A stretch of 64,000 nucleotides of DNA from Citricoccus sp. SGAir0253 (GCF_005877055.1 NZ_CP039424.1:1798001-1862000); one strand, 5' to 3'. Positions 47,919-58,419 are shown, numbered from the stretch's first letter. A program made the numbers and translations. The notes: generated from the sequence alone by a model not told the origin.

Positions 47919-48182
47919 CTAGAGGTGCCGGTACACGTCCTGAAGGCTCAGGCCCTTGGCGATCATCATCACCTGCAGGTGGTACAGCAGCTGCGAGATC
48001 TCCTCGGCGGCCTCGGCGTCGGACTCGTGCTCCGCGGCCATCCAGACCTCGGCCGCCTCCTCCACGATCTTCTTGCCGATGCCGTGGATCCCGGAGTCCA
48101 GTTCCCGGACGGTGCCGGATCCCTCCGGCCGGGTCTCGGCCTTGTGGCTCAGCTCGGCGAAGAGTTCATCGAAGGTTTTCAC
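47919..48182 (-). CDS. hisE: Phosphoribosyl-ATP pyrophosphatase
   Basis: HisE hydrolyses PR-ATP to PR-AMP. The 87-residue all-helical protein has the MazG-type acidic motif [15 protein letters not shown] with [15 protein letters not shown]. The GTG at 48180-48182 is the correct start: [14 protein letters not shown] follows, and TACCCT lies 6 nt upstream with GGAGG in between, so either leaderless or ribosome-site initiation would work. It leads hisG, 86 bp on. Confidence 0.94.
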   Translation of the reverse strand: MKTFDELFAELSHKAETRPEGSGTVRELDSGIHGIGKKIVEEAAEVWMAAEHESDAEAAEEISQLLYHLQVMMIAKGLSLQDVYRHL

Positions 48183-48188
48183 CCTCCA

Positions 48189-48194
48189 AGGGTA
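48189..48194 (-). promoter_or_regulatory. -10 element of hisE-hisG-hisF
   Basis: TACCCT on the minus strand ends 6 nt before the hisE GTG, consistent with a leaderless histidine operon starting here rather than read-through from ribH. Confidence 0.5.
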
Positions 48195-48316
48195 GCGACC
48201 GCGCGGCAGTGCCCCGGACCGTGCCCGTCGTTTGTGAAGCGCGGGCACCGTCCGGGCACCGTCCGGGCGGGGTGGACGGACGGCGCCCGACGGCGTGCGG
48301 ACCGGGGCCCCGCCCG

Positions 48317-48780
48317 TCAGCGCAGGGCCAGCTCGGCCAGCACGGCCGCCTGGAAGGCCTCGTAGCCCTTGTCCTCGCTCGAGCCCTCGAGCCCGGCCCG
48401 GTCCAGCGCCTGCTCCTCGGTGTCGCACGTCAGCACGCCGAAGCCCACGGGGGTCCCGGTGCGCACGGAGACGTCCACGAGTCCCGTGGTGGCCCCGGAG
48501 CACACGTACTCGAAGTGCGGGGTCCCGCCCCGGACCACGACGCCGAGCGCCACCACCGCGTCCACGCGCGGGGCCAGCCGGGCCGCCGCCACGGGCAGCT
48601 CGAAGGTCCCCGGGACGCGGACCACGACCGGCTCGATGCCCGCTTCGGCGGCGGCCCGGCGCGCGCCGGCCAGCAGGCCGTCCATCACCTGCTCGTGCCA
48701 CTGGGCGGCGACGATCGCCACCCGCAGCCCGGCGCCGCGCGCCGCCGTCGTGTCGAGTCCTGCCGGTGCGCCGTGTCCGC

Positions 48781-48784
<4 letters not shown>
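48317..48784 (-). CDS. ribH: 6,7-dimethyl-8-ribityllumazine synthase
   Basis: RibH condenses the RibD-derived pyrimidine with dihydroxybutanone phosphate. The 155-residue protein has [29 protein letters not shown], and the catalytic His in [31 protein letters not shown] completes the family pattern. ATG 48784 overlaps the ribBA stop as ATGA. It is the last gene of the riboflavin operon, 134 bp before hisE. Confidence 0.96.
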
Positions 48785-50120
<1,336 letters not shown>

Positions 50121-50124
<4 letters not shown>

Positions 50125-50819
50125 GCCCGCGCCCCCGTCCCGACGGTCCCGGCGGCTGCGGCGGCGGTGGCGACGGCCTCGCCGGCGGCGCGGTCGTAGT
50201 CGAGCAGCCGCGCCGCGTACTTCGCCAGCACGTCGACCTCGAGGTTCACCGCGTCCCCCACCACGCGCGAGCCCAGGGTGGTCTCGGCGAGGGTGGCGGG
50301 GATGACGCCCACCTCGAACCAGTCCCCGGCGCCGGAGGCCGCGGCGGACGGCTCGCTCACCGTGGTCACGGTCAGGGACACGCCGTCGACGGCGATGGAG
50401 CCCTTCTCGGCGACGTAGCGGCCCAGCCCCGGCGGCAGGGCGATCCGGACCTGGCGCCAGTCGCCGTGGACCTGGATGCGGGCGATCGTGCCGGTGCCGT
50501 CGACGTGGCCCTGCACGACGTGGCCGTCGAGCCGGCCGGCGGCCGGCACGCAGCGCTCGAGGTTGACGCGGTCCCCGGCGCGCAGGGACCCGGTGGTGGT
50601 GCGGCGAAGGGTCTCGCCCATGACGTCGACGGTGACGGTGCCGGCCGTGGGGTCGATCGTCGTGGCCGTCAGGCAGGTGCCGTTGACGGCGATCGAGCCG
50701 CCCAGGCCGAGGTCGCCCACGGATCCGGGGGCCTGCACGGAGAGCCGTGCGGCGTCCAGGTCCGGCAGCGGCTCGACGGCCGTGACCGTGCCGAGTTCGG
50801 TGATGATTCCGGTGAACAT
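50121..50819 (-). CDS. ribE: Riboflavin synthase alpha chain
   Basis: Riboflavin synthase dismutates two lumazines to riboflavin. The 232-residue protein is a tandem of two lumazine-binding barrels. Each carries an S-x-A/D-V-N-G-x-C/S-type motif (GSIAVNGTCLT; GSIAVDGVSLT) and an N-x-E-x(D/C) strand (VNLERCVP; VNLEVDVLAKY). The MFTGIITELG start is canonical. The last ~25 residues are Ala-rich. It lies 48 bp downstream of ribD. Confidence 0.95.
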
Positions 50820-50867
50820 GCGGGGTGCTTCCTTCGGGAACGGGTCGGGTGCTGCGGCGCGGGGGCG

Positions 50868-51956
50868 TCAGGCAGCGAGGTGGATGAGGATGTCGTCGCC
50901 GAGCCGGCGTGGACCGCCGGTCTCGGCGTCGTCCAGGACGAGGGTCCGGGACTGGCTGAGGGTCGTGTGGGCGGGCCAGTGCAGGCCGGAGGGCCCGTGG
51001 CCGATGACGAGGGGGGCCTGGTAGACGAACACCTCGTCCACGAGGTCCGCCTCGAGCCAGGCCGAGAGCACGGTCGGGCCGCCCTCGATGAGCACGTGGC
51101 CGGGACGGCGCCCGCCGTGGGGCCACGGCCCGTCCAGGGCCGCGAGCCGGTCCAGGAGGGCCGCGGGGTCGTGCTCGGGCACGTGCACCCAGCTGCCGGC
51201 GGCACCGGCGGCATCGTCGTCCCGGCCGCGGCGCAGGGCGGCCGCGGCGGGCACCGGGCGGCGGCCCTGGACGACGGGGACCGGCTGGACCGGGTGGTCG
51301 GTGCCGTCGTCGCGCCGCGCGGTGAGCCGCGGGTCGTCGGCCAGCACGGTGCCGGTGCCGACGACGATCGCGTCCACGCGCGAGCGGACCTCGTGGGCGT
51401 GGCGGCGCGAGGCGGCGCCGGTGATCCACTGGCTCGTCCCGTCGGCGGCCGCGACCCGTCCGTCGAGGGACTGCGCGAGGTGGCCGGTGACGAAGGGCCG
51501 GCCGGCGTCGCGGGCCCGCAGCCAGCGGCGGTTGAGCGCGTGCGCGGCACCGTCGTCGGGGACCTGGGCCACGTCGAGGCCGGCGGCGGACAGCCGGGCC
51601 GCCCCGCCGCCGTCGGGACCCGTGGGGTCGGCGACGGCGTAGCGCACCCGGCGCACGCCGGAGGCGAGGACGGCCTCGCTGCATGGGCCGGTCGTGCCGT
51701 GGTGGTCGCAGGGCTCGAGCGTCACCCACAGGGTGGCGTCCGCCGGGACGGGGCCGCCGTCGAGCGTCCGGGCCAGCGCCGCCAGGGCGTCCACCTCGGC
51801 GTGGGCGGTGCCCCGGCCGCGGTGGTGGCCGGTGGCGAGGATCCGCGGGGCGTCGTCCGGCCCGGCGGTGACGACGGCGCCGACCAGCGGGTTGGCGCCG
51901 CGCGGGCCCCGCAGGGCCTCGGCGACCGCGACGTCGAGCGGCCGGCCGGCGCTCAC
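50868..51956 (-). CDS. ribD: Bifunctional riboflavin deaminase/reductase RibD
   Basis: RibD deaminates and then reduces the GTP cyclohydrolase product. In this 362-residue protein the N-terminal deaminase has zinc ligands in GTAHAEVDAL (catalytic Glu) and LEPCDHHGTTGPC. The C-terminal reductase has LAQSLDGRVAAADGTS and the NADPH region VLIEGGPTVLSAWL. The first residues before ANPLVGAVV are shorter than usual, at about 24. GTG 51956 overlaps the pnuC stop as GTGA. Confidence 0.93.
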   Translation of the reverse strand: MSAGRPLDVAVAEALRGPRGANPLVGAVVTAGPDDAPRILATGHHRGRGTAHAEVDALAALARTLDGGPVPADATLWVTLEPCDHHGTTGPCSEAVLASGVRRVRYAVADPTGPDGGGAARLSAAGLDVAQVPDDGAAHALNRRWLRARDAGRPFVTGHLAQSLDGRVAAADGTSQWITGAASRRHAHEVRSRVDAIVVGTGTVLADDPRLTARRDDGTDHPVQPVPVVQGRRPVPAAAALRRGRDDDAAGAAGSWVHVPEHDPAALLDRLAALDGPWPHGGRRPGHVLIEGGPTVLSAWLEADLVDEVFVYQAPLVIGHGPSGLHWPAHTTLSQSRTLVLDDAETGGPRRLGDDILIHLAA

Positions 51957-52696
51957 GGTGCCACCCCGGCGGTCGCGGCCGGCTGCAGCATCGGGTCCGG
52001 CAGGACGGTCTCCACGCGCGGCTTCTCCGTGGCCCGCGCCCGGGCCCACACGAAGAAGCCGACGAGGGTGAAGCCCCCGTAGAACAGGTACATGACCGCG
52101 CTGGCGTAGTAGCCGGCGCTGAAGAGCAAGGGCACCCCCACCACGTCGACCGCGACCCAGACGAGCCAGAACTCGACCCAGCCACGGGCCATCCCGTAGG
52201 TGGCGATGAGGGAGCCGACGAAGGTCCACGCATCCGCCCAGACCGGCTCGTAGGAGCCGAGCTCGCGGAACAGCGGGGTGAGCGCGGCGGTGCCGCCCAC
52301 GAGGGCGAGCACGATGCCGGTGCGCACGCGCCAGCCGGCCCAGCGCGGGGCGATCGCCGCGCCGTCGGCCCCGCCGGGGGATCCGGACCGGGCGGCACGG
52401 GCGCCGCGCCAGCGCGTCCAGCCGTAGACGGACACGGCGATGAACATGAGCTGGCGGCCGGCCTGGCCGAGCAGGGTCGCGGTGTCCGCCCCGCCGAACA
52501 GGCTGGAGAGGAACACCGTGAGCAGGATCAGGTTGCTGGCGATGCCGACCGGCCACGCCCACACCCGGCGGCGCATGCCGCCCAGGGCCGAGGCCAGGCC
52601 GAAGACGTTGCCGACCACCTCGCGCACCAGCAGTCCCCCGCCGGCGACGGGGATGTACCAGGTGAACAGGTCGACGAGCCACCGCATGAGGTCCAT
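51953..52696 (-). CDS. PnuC-family transporter, probable riboflavin importer (RibM-like)
   Basis: This 247-residue membrane protein has about seven hydrophobic segments and PnuC hallmarks (GNVFGLASALGGM, WPVGIASNLILL, RQLMFIAVSVYGW, WLVWVAVDVVGV). PnuC proteins take up nicotinamide riboside. Actinobacterial relatives placed first in FMN-riboswitch rib operons act on riboflavin (RibM/PnuX). Its position directly after an FMN riboswitch and overlapping ribD points to riboflavin. The start ATG 52696 has GAAGGGAG upstream. Confidence 0.88.
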   Translation of the reverse strand: MDLMRWLVDLFTWYIPVAGGGLLVREVVGNVFGLASALGGMRRRVWAWPVGIASNLILLTVFLSSLFGGADTATLLGQAGRQLMFIAVSVYGWTRWRGARAARSGSPGGADGAAIAPRWAGWRVRTGIVLALVGGTAALTPLFRELGSYEPVWADAWTFVGSLIATYGMARGWVEFWLVWVAVDVVGVPLLFSAGYYASAVMYLFYGGFTLVGFFVWARARATEKPRVETVLPDPMLQPAATAGVAP

Positions 52697-53078
52697 GAGT
52701 CTCCCTTCGGAACGCGGCGGCTCCGGGGGGTCATGCTGCGGTCACGCCCCTCCCTCCGGGTACGGCCCATGTCGGGCCGTGCCCGCCGGGAACGGCGGTG
52801 CTGCACGTGCTTCTCCCATCCAGACTGTGACTGTCGGTACCGGAATTCCACCGGTTCAACCGCTGGCCGGTCCCACGGGCGTGGGCCGACGCGCGGGTCG
52901 CGGACTTTGACCGCCGGTTCGGATTTCCACCGACCCCGGAGCACGTTGGTCCCCATTGTGCCACGCGGCGCAGCGGTTCAGCCGTCAGCGGAGTGTCGTG
53001 CGTCTCAGGCCGTCACACGCGCGTCACACGGGGCTGTCGCGGGCCGGACGGCGGGCCGGCGCAGCCGGGGGCGGCCGC
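52697..53078 (-). other. Non-coding control region of the riboflavin operon
   Basis: This 382-bp gap between rpe and the riboflavin operon holds, in transcription order, a possible CACAAT -10 near 52960, the FMN riboswitch (52806-52945), and two small hairpins, CCGCCG/CGGCGG (52782-52798) and ACGGCCC/GGGCCGT (52762-52780). The ribosome site of pnuC comes last. No ORF in it looks coding. Confidence 0.7.
52806..52945 (-). promoter_or_regulatory. FMN riboswitch (RFN element)
   Basis: The minus strand holds the hallmark RFN blocks: GTGCTCCGGGGTCGGTG at the 5' end, AAATCCGAACCGGCGGT, AGTCCGCGACCC, CCGGTGGAATTCCGG, and the closing CAGTCTGGATGGGAGAAGCAC. The closing stem GTGCT/AGCAC is intact. FMN binding would reduce expression of the downstream transporter and rib genes. 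Confidence 0.96.
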
Positions 53079-53768
53079 TCAGCCCAGGGCGGCCCGGCGC
53101 AGCGCGTCGATCGCGGCATCCGGGTCCGCGGCCCCGTACACGGCCGAGCCGGCCACGAACACGTCGGCGCCGGCCTCGGCGGCGCGCAGGATCGTGTCCG
53201 CGGTGACGCCGCCGTCCACCTGCAGCGCCACTGGCACCCCGGCGCCGTCCAGCGCCTCGCGCGCCCGGCGGATCTTCGGCAGCACCACCTCGAGGAACGG
53301 CTGGCCGCCGAAGCCGGGCTCCACCGTCATCAGCAGCAACAGGTCCAGTTCGGGGAGCATGTCCAGGTAGGGCCCGACGTCGGTCGCCGGCTTGAGCGCC
53401 ATGCCCGCCCGGGAGCCCCGCGCGCGCAGTTCCCGGGCCAGCCGGATGGGTGCCCCGGAGGCCTCGGCGTGGAAGGTGACGGACTCCGCGCCGGCCGAGG
53501 CGTAGTCCGGCGCCCAGCGGTCGGCGTCCTCGATCATCAGGTGCACGTCCAGCGGCAGGTCCGTGGCGCCGCGGATGGCCTGCACCACGGGCAGGCCCAG
53601 GGTCAGGTTGGGCACGAAGTGGTTGTCCATGACGTCCACGTGCACGGCGTCCGCGCTGCCGATCCGCCCCAGTTCCTCGGCGAGCCGGGCGAAGTCGGCC
53701 GAGAGGATCGAGGGGTGGATGTGGATGCCGCGGGTGTGCTCGGCGTGGTGGGGCATCGCGTGGGTCAC
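53079..53768 (-). CDS. rpe: Ribulose-phosphate 3-epimerase
   Basis: Rpe interconverts ribulose-5-P and xylulose-5-P. The 229-residue barrel has [12 protein letters not shown], the metal site [34 protein letters not shown] and QVDGGV. I use GTG 53768, which overlaps the rsmB stop as GTGA. An ATG four codons later is also possible. It is the last gene of the nuclease-def-fmt-rsmB-rpe run. Confidence 0.95.
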   Translation of the reverse strand: MTHAMPHHAEHTRGIHIHPSILSADFARLAEELGRIGSADAVHVDVMDNHFVPNLTLGLPVVQAIRGATDLPLDVHLMIEDADRWAPDYASAGAESVTFHAEASGAPIRLARELRARGSRAGMALKPATDVGPYLDMLPELDLLLLMTVEPGFGGQPFLEVVLPKIRRAREALDGAGVPVALQVDGGVTADTILRAAEAGADVFVAGSAVYGAADPDAAIDALRRAALG

Positions 53769-55447
53769 GAGTCCGTCGTCCTCTCGGCGGTGGTCCGGTC
53801 GTCGGCTGCCGCGGCGTCCGCGGGGTCGGCCTTGCGGAACAGGGCCATGAACATGGCGTCGGTGGCGTGCAGGTGGGGCCACAGCTGGCTGGTCCCCGGG
53901 GCACCGGGGGTCCCCGCGTCCTCCAGCGCGGCACGCGGGCCCTCGCCGGTCTCGCCGCCGGCCGGTGCACCGGCCCGCTCCAGGTAGGCGGTCGTGTCCA
54001 GCAGCTCCAGGTCGGGGTGGCGCTTCTGCACGTCCTGGACCTGCAGCACGGTCTCGGCCGGGTGCGGGGAGCACGTCACGTAGCCGAGCACTCCCCCGGG
54101 CCGCAGGGCCTCGACGGCGGAGTCCAACAGCTGGCGCTGCAGCTCGGTCAGGGGGCCGAGGTCGGCCGGGGTGCGCCGCCACCGCGACTCCGGACGCCGG
54201 CGCAGCGCGCCCAGTCCCGTGCACGGGGCGTCGACGAGGATCCGGTCGAACGCCTCGCGGCGGCCGGCGGCGACCTCGGGACCGAGCTCGCGGCCGTCGC
54301 CGCAGCGCACGCTCCACCCCTCGCCCGGGACGGCGGACAGGGCCTGCTCCACGAGGCGGGCCCGGTGCTCGGCCGGCTCGTTGGCCAGCAGGGACGCGCC
54401 CCGCTGCCGGGCCAGGGCGGCCAGCAGCGTGGCCTTGCCCCCGGGCCCGGCGCACAGGTCGAGCCAGCGCTCCCCGGCGGCCGCGCCGCGCGGGGCGAGG
54501 GGGACCTCGGCGAGGGCCCGGGCCGTGAGCTGGGACCCCACGTCCTGGACGCGCACGCTGCCCTCGCGCACCCCGGGCAGCCGGCCGGCGTCGCCGCCGT
54601 GGTAGAGGGCGGAGCCGGGTGCCAGCGGGCCCGGCTCGGCGCCGGCCTCGAGCACCGGGCCGATCTCCCCGAGTCCCGGGAGGGCGACGAGGTTCACGAC
54701 GGGCGCGGCGTTGTCCGCGGCGAGCAGCTCCTCGAGCTCGCCGGCGGGGCGGCCGTGGTTGACGAGGGACTGCCGCAGGGCCCGCACGATCCACCGCGGG
54801 TGCGAATGGCGGATGGCCAGCGCGTCGTCGGTCTCGGCCGCCGAGGTGAGCCGCTCGAGCCAGGACTCGCGGTCGTGGGCGCTGACCTTGCGCAGCACCG
54901 CGTTGACGAGGCCCGAGGGGCCCGCCCCGACCTGGTCGCGCACGAGGGCCACGGTGGCGTCGAGGGCCGCGTGGGCGGGAACGCGCATGCCCAGCAGCTG
55001 GTGCGCGCCCAGGCGCAGCGCGTCCAGGACCGGCCGGTCGAGGCGGTCGAGCGGCCGGTCCACGCACTCGGCCAGGACCGCGTCGTAGAGGCCCTGGCCG
55101 CGCAGGGCGCCGTAGGCCAGCTCGGTCGCGAAGGCCGCGTCCCGGCGGTCGAGCCGGTGCGCCGCGATCCGGGCCGGCAGCACGAGGTTCGCGTACGCGT
55201 CGTCCCGGCTCACCGCGGCCAGGGTCTCGAAGGCGGCCAGCCGCGCCGGGTCCGCCGTGCGCCGGCGCTGCGAGGGCGCGGACGCCGAGAACTGGCGGGG
55301 CCCGCCGGAGGTCCCGCGGTTGCGCGTGCGGCCCCGCTCGTTGCGGCGCGGCCCGTTCCCGCCGGACCCGCCGCGGCCCCCGCGGCCGTCACGTCCACCG
55401 CCCCGCGGGGCGTCGCCGCCGCGGCCGGCGCCCTGGGATCCACTCAT
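53765..55447 (-). CDS. rsmB: 16S rRNA (cytosine-C5)-methyltransferase RsmB
   Basis: RsmB methylates C967 of 16S rRNA in E. coli. The 560-residue protein starts with a ~60-residue Gly/Arg-rich segment, then a NusB-like RNA-binding domain ([28 protein letters not shown]), then the catalytic domain. That domain has SAM site [15 protein letters not shown], motif [10 protein letters not shown] and the catalytic Cys in [13 protein letters not shown] 55447 overlaps the fmt stop as ATGA. The Gly/Arg-rich N-terminus may add RNA affinity (inference). Confidence 0.94.
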   Translation of the reverse strand: MSGSQGAGRGGDAPRGGGRDGRGGRGGSGGNGPRRNERGRTRNRGTSGGPRQFSASAPSQRRRTADPARLAAFETLAAVSRDDAYANLVLPARIAAHRLDRRDAAFATELAYGALRGQGLYDAVLAECVDRPLDRLDRPVLDALRLGAHQLLGMRVPAHAALDATVALVRDQVGAGPSGLVNAVLRKVSAHDRESWLERLTSAAETDDALAIRHSHPRWIVRALRQSLVNHGRPAGELEELLAADNAAPVVNLVALPGLGEIGPVLEAGAEPGPLAPGSALYHGGDAGRLPGVREGSVRVQDVGSQLTARALAEVPLAPRGAAAGERWLDLCAGPGGKATLLAALARQRGASLLANEPAEHRARLVEQALSAVPGEGWSVRCGDGRELGPEVAAGRREAFDRILVDAPCTGLGALRRRPESRWRRTPADLGPLTELQRQLLDSAVEALRPGGVLGYVTCSPHPAETVLQVQDVQKRHPDLELLDTTAYLERAGAPAGGETGEGPRAALEDAGTPGAPGTSQLWPHLHATDAMFMALFRKADPADAAAADDRTTAERTTDS

Positions 55448-56562
55448 CGTTCCGCCTCCATTCCCGTGAGGAACCGGGCCCCGGCGGGCAGCCCGCGTGC
55501 CCAGTCCGCGGCCGCCATCGCCTTCTTGCCGGCCGGCTGCACGCGGTCGAGCCGGACCGCCCCGTCCGCGCACCGCACGTGCACCGTGCGCCGGCCCCGC
55601 ACGAGCGTCCCGGCCCGGCGGGCCGACGCCCCGGGGGTGCCCGCCGCGTCCGCCGCGTCCGCAGCGTCGATCGCGGCCGTTCCCCCGGGACCGTCCGGCA
55701 GGGCCGGGTCCTCCGCGACGGCGCCGAGCAGCTTGACGCGCACCGCGCCGTCCGTGCCGGCGGGCGCGGCGTCCGCCGTCTCCGCGTCCGGGTCCCCGAG
55801 GGCGAGCAGCGCCCACGCCCCCGGCTCCGGCGTGGTGCCGTTGATGCGCGCGGCCACCTCCGCCGCCGGGCGTGCGGGGTCGATGCGTCCGTCCTGCTGG
55901 CCCAGCTTGGGCGCGAGGCTCGGCTCGCCCGACTGCGGCTCGGCCACCGCCGTGCCGTCCTGCAGTCCGGCGAGGGTCTGGGCGAGCAGTGCCGCCCCGG
56001 ACCGGGCGAGGTCCGCGAGCACGGCGCCCGCCGTCTCCCCGGGCGCCAGGTCGCGCGTGAGGCGGGAGAACACCGGCCCGGTGTCCAGGCCCTCCTCCAG
56101 CCGGAAGACGCAGGCCCCGGTCACCGGCTCGCCGGCGATGACGGCGTGCTGGACGGGGGCGGCGCCGCGATAGGCGGGCAGCAGCGAGAAGTGCAGGTTC
56201 ACCCAGCCGTGGCGCGGCACGGCCAGGCCGGCGGCGGGGACGAGGGCGCCGTAGGCCACGACGGCGGCCGCGTCCAGGTCCAGGGCGGCGATCCGGTCCA
56301 GGACCTCCCGGCCGGCCTCGCCCGAGAGGCGGTCGGCGTGCAGGACCGGCAGGCCGAGCTCGGCGGCACGGGCGGCCACGGGCGAGGGCGTCAGGGTGCG
56401 CTTGCGGCCCACCGGGGCGTCCGGCCGGGTCAGGACGGCCGCGACGGTGAACCCGGCGTCCACGAGGGCGTCCAGCGAGGGCACGGCGGTCTCCGGCGTC
56501 CCGGCGAACAGCACGCGGAACGTGGAGCGGTCCGGAGCGGCGGCGCCGGTCGCCGCGGTCAT
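55444..56562 (-). CDS. fmt: Methionyl-tRNA formyltransferase
   Basis: Fmt formylates initiator Met-tRNA. The 372-residue protein has VLFAGTPETAVPSLDALVD, the catalytic block WVNLHFSLLPAYRGAAPVQ and EEGLDTGPV. The C-terminal tRNA-binding domain carries an extra Ala/Asp-rich insert (AADAADAAG) absent from standard Fmt. The ATG overlaps the def stop as ATGA, a near-universal def-fmt pairing. The enzyme precedes Def in function, since Def later removes the formyl group. Confidence 0.95.
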   Translation of the reverse strand: MTAATGAAAPDRSTFRVLFAGTPETAVPSLDALVDAGFTVAAVLTRPDAPVGRKRTLTPSPVAARAAELGLPVLHADRLSGEAGREVLDRIAALDLDAAAVVAYGALVPAAGLAVPRHGWVNLHFSLLPAYRGAAPVQHAVIAGEPVTGACVFRLEEGLDTGPVFSRLTRDLAPGETAGAVLADLARSGAALLAQTLAGLQDGTAVAEPQSGEPSLAPKLGQQDGRIDPARPAAEVAARINGTTPEPGAWALLALGDPDAETADAAPAGTDGAVRVKLLGAVAEDPALPDGPGGTAAIDAADAADAAGTPGASARRAGTLVRGRRTVHVRCADGAVRLDRVQPAGKKAMAAADWARGLPAGARFLTGMEAER

Positions 56563-57116
56563 CGCAGCACCCCGAAGCTCGAGCTCACGGTGCGGGCGCG
56601 GTCGGCCTGCGTGGTGCCGGCCACGCGGCCGTAGCCGGCGTCCCGGAGCCGGCGGCGGGAGTCCCGGCGGTCCTCGCCGGTGAGCCGGTCGATGTAGAGC
56701 AGTCCCTCCAGGTGGTCCACCTCGTGCTGGAAGCAGCGGGCCGTGAGCCCCTCGCCGCGGTACTCGACGGGCGCACCGTCCACGTCGACGCCCGTGACGG
56801 TCGCGCGGGCGTGGCGCTCCGGCCGGTAGTGCAGCCCGGGCACGGACAGGCAGCCCTCCCCCGGCTCGGTCACGAGCTCGCCCTCGGTGTGCAGGACCGG
56901 GTCCACGACGTGGCCGCGCCGGCCCTCGACATCGAAGGTGAAGACCCGCAGGCCGACGCCGACCTGCGGGGCGGCGAGGCCGACCCCGCCGACGTCGTCC
57001 ATGGTCTCGAACATGTCCTGCACGAGGCGGTGCAGGTCCCGGCGGCCCGTCCCGACGGCGGCGGCCGGGGTGCGCAGGACGGGATCGGGGAAGGTGCGGA
57101 TGGGAAGGACGCTCAC
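56559..57116 (-). CDS. def: Peptide deformylase
   Basis: Def removes the formyl group from new proteins. The 185-residue metalloenzyme has the three boxes GVGLAAPQVG, EGCLSVPG and QHEVDHLEG, which supply the Cys and two His metal ligands and the catalytic Glu/Asp. GTG 57116 overlaps the stop of the upstream nuclease gene as GTGA. TAGGCT also lies 6 nt upstream, so def can be either translationally coupled or made from its own leaderless mRNA. Confidence 0.94.
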   Translation of the reverse strand: MSVLPIRTFPDPVLRTPAAAVGTGRRDLHRLVQDMFETMDDVGGVGLAAPQVGVGLRVFTFDVEGRRGHVVDPVLHTEGELVTEPGEGCLSVPGLHYRPERHARATVTGVDVDGAPVEYRGEGLTARCFQHEVDHLEGLLYIDRLTGEDRRDSRRRLRDAGYGRVAGTTQADRARTVSSSFGVLR

Positions 57117-58066
57117 GCGCCCAGCCTAGTGGCGTGCGAGCCAGCCGGGCCCGGCGCGGCCCCGGAGCCGGCGTCCTGGGCCGGGGCGGCAGCGACGTCC
57201 CGCGGTGCCGTCGGCGTGGTCACCGGCGGCGGGCCGATGGGCCGCAGGGCGGGCCCGGCGCTGTCCGCCACCTGTGAGTATCCCCACACCTGGCGCAGGG
57301 CCCAGAACTTCCGCCAGTGGTCCGGCAGCACCGCCGGGTTGGCCTGGTGCGCCACCACCTCGGTCTCGCCCAGGGCCACCCCGAGCAGCACCGGGGCGTC
57401 CCCGTAGCGCCACGGTTCCCACGTGCCGGCGGCGGCGTCCACGAGGGACTCCTCGGCGCGCAGGCCCGCCACGAGCTGCATGACCACCTTGGCGTCGAGG
57501 GACTTCACCCGCCCGTCCCGGGTGGTGCCCTTCGTCTTGAAGTCGATGATGCACGTGCGCCCGCCGATGCTCGCGACGAGGTCGAGCGTCCCGGCGTAGC
57601 CCACCGTGCCGTTCCACACGGTCAGCTCGGTGGCCAGTGGGCGGACGTCGTACAGGTCCCACCACTCGTCGAACCGGTCCGCGAACGCGCCCTCCCCGTG
57701 CTCGGCCAGCACCGCCCGGGCCTCGGCCATGCGGTGGGGCCGGCCCAGGGCGCGCAGCCCCACCTGCTCGGCGTAGTCGTGCACCCGGTCCCCGCGGGCC
57801 GCGGCCTCGTCCCGGAACCGCTCGGCCGCGCTGGAGGCCTGCCGGGCCACCTGCTTGAGCTGCGGCCGCGAGCCGACGACCTGCGGCAGGCGCGGGTCCT
57901 CGATCACGGCCGTGGCCGCCATGTGGCCGGCCCAGCCGCTGAGGTCCGCCGCCTGCTGGGCGATCACCGTGGTGATGGACGGGACCTCGGGCACGCCGTC
58001 CAGGCTGCGGGCGTACATGCGTCCGTATTCGGTCTGGTGGGCGAGTCGGGGCTGCGTCATGGTCAT
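57113..58066 (-). CDS. PD-(D/E)XK-superfamily nuclease-like protein
   Basis: This 317-residue protein has the PD-(D/E)XK core AGTLDLVASIGGRTCIIDFKTK: Asp in TLDLV, then D-x-K in IIDFKTK. Upstream lie a helix around AAARGDRVHDYAEQVGL with a His and a Glu of RecB-like nucleases, and a C-terminal disordered tail rich in Pro/Ala. It lacks helicase domains, so it is a free nuclease-like module of unknown role. ATG 58066 is preferred over 58078 and 58060 by the GGGAGA spacing. It heads the def-fmt-rsmB-rpe run. Confidence 0.82.
   Translation of the reverse strand: MTMTQPRLAHQTEYGRMYARSLDGVPEVPSITTVIAQQAADLSGWAGHMAATAVIEDPRLPQVVGSRPQLKQVARQASSAAERFRDEAAARGDRVHDYAEQVGLRALGRPHRMAEARAVLAEHGEGAFADRFDEWWDLYDVRPLATELTVWNGTVGYAGTLDLVASIGGRTCIIDFKTKGTTRDGRVKSLDAKVVMQLVAGLRAEESLVDAAAGTWEPWRYGDAPVLLGVALGETEVVAHQANPAVLPDHWRKFWALRQVWGYSQVADSAGPALRPIGPPPVTTPTAPRDVAAAPAQDAGSGAAPGPAGSHATRLGA
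57123..57128 (-). promoter_or_regulatory. Internal leaderless -10 element of def
   Basis: TAGGCT on the minus strand ends 6 nt before the def GTG. It is embedded in the last codons of the nuclease gene (Arg-Leu). Confidence 0.5.
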
Positions 58067-58153
58067 CCATTCTCCCATCCGCCCGGACGCGATAGGGCCC
58101 GTGGAGCCCAGGGCCCTCGAAGAACCCCGGAAACACGCGGGTCCGGGGCTCGA

Positions 58154-58184
58154 TTGGACGAGCGGCGCGGATGTGCAGTAGAGT
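58154..58184 (+). promoter_or_regulatory. Promoter of the tRNA cluster
   Basis: TTGGAC (58154-58159) and TAGAGT (58179-58184) are separated by 19 nt, ~53 nt before the first tRNA. An imperfect hairpin, CGGTGAC/GTCACCG (58204-58228), lies in the leader and may guide processing. Confidence 0.55.
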
Positions 58185-58237
58185 CATCTCTCGTTGGAAA
58201 TCACGGTGACTGGTTCTTCCGGTCACCGGTTTTCTGT

Positions 58238-58311
58238 GCGGATGTAGCTCAGTTGGCTAGAGCGCCACCTTGCCAAGGTGGAGGTCGCGAGTTCGAATCT
58301 CGTCATCCGCT
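58238..58311 (+). tRNA. tRNA-Gly (anticodon GCC), copy 1
   Basis: 74 nt. Acceptor GCGGATG pairs with CATCCGC, anticodon loop TTGCCAA has anticodon GCC, and the T-loop is GAGTTCGAATCTC. CCA is not encoded after the discriminator T. Identical to copy 2. Confidence 0.96.
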
Positions 58312-58329
58312 CGCAAGTCTCCATACCCT

Positions 58330-58400
58330 GGTGGGGTGGCCGAGAGGCGAGGCAACGGCCTGCAAAGCCGTGTACGCGGGTTCGAATCCCGTCCCCACCT
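58330..58400 (+). tRNA. tRNA-Cys (anticodon GCA)
   Basis: 71 nt. Acceptor GGTGGGG pairs with CCCCACC, anticodon loop CTGCAAA has anticodon GCA, and the T-loop is GGGTTCGAATCCC. CCA is not encoded. Confidence 0.96.
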
Positions 58401-58419
58401 CGCATCGGTCACCATCCGG

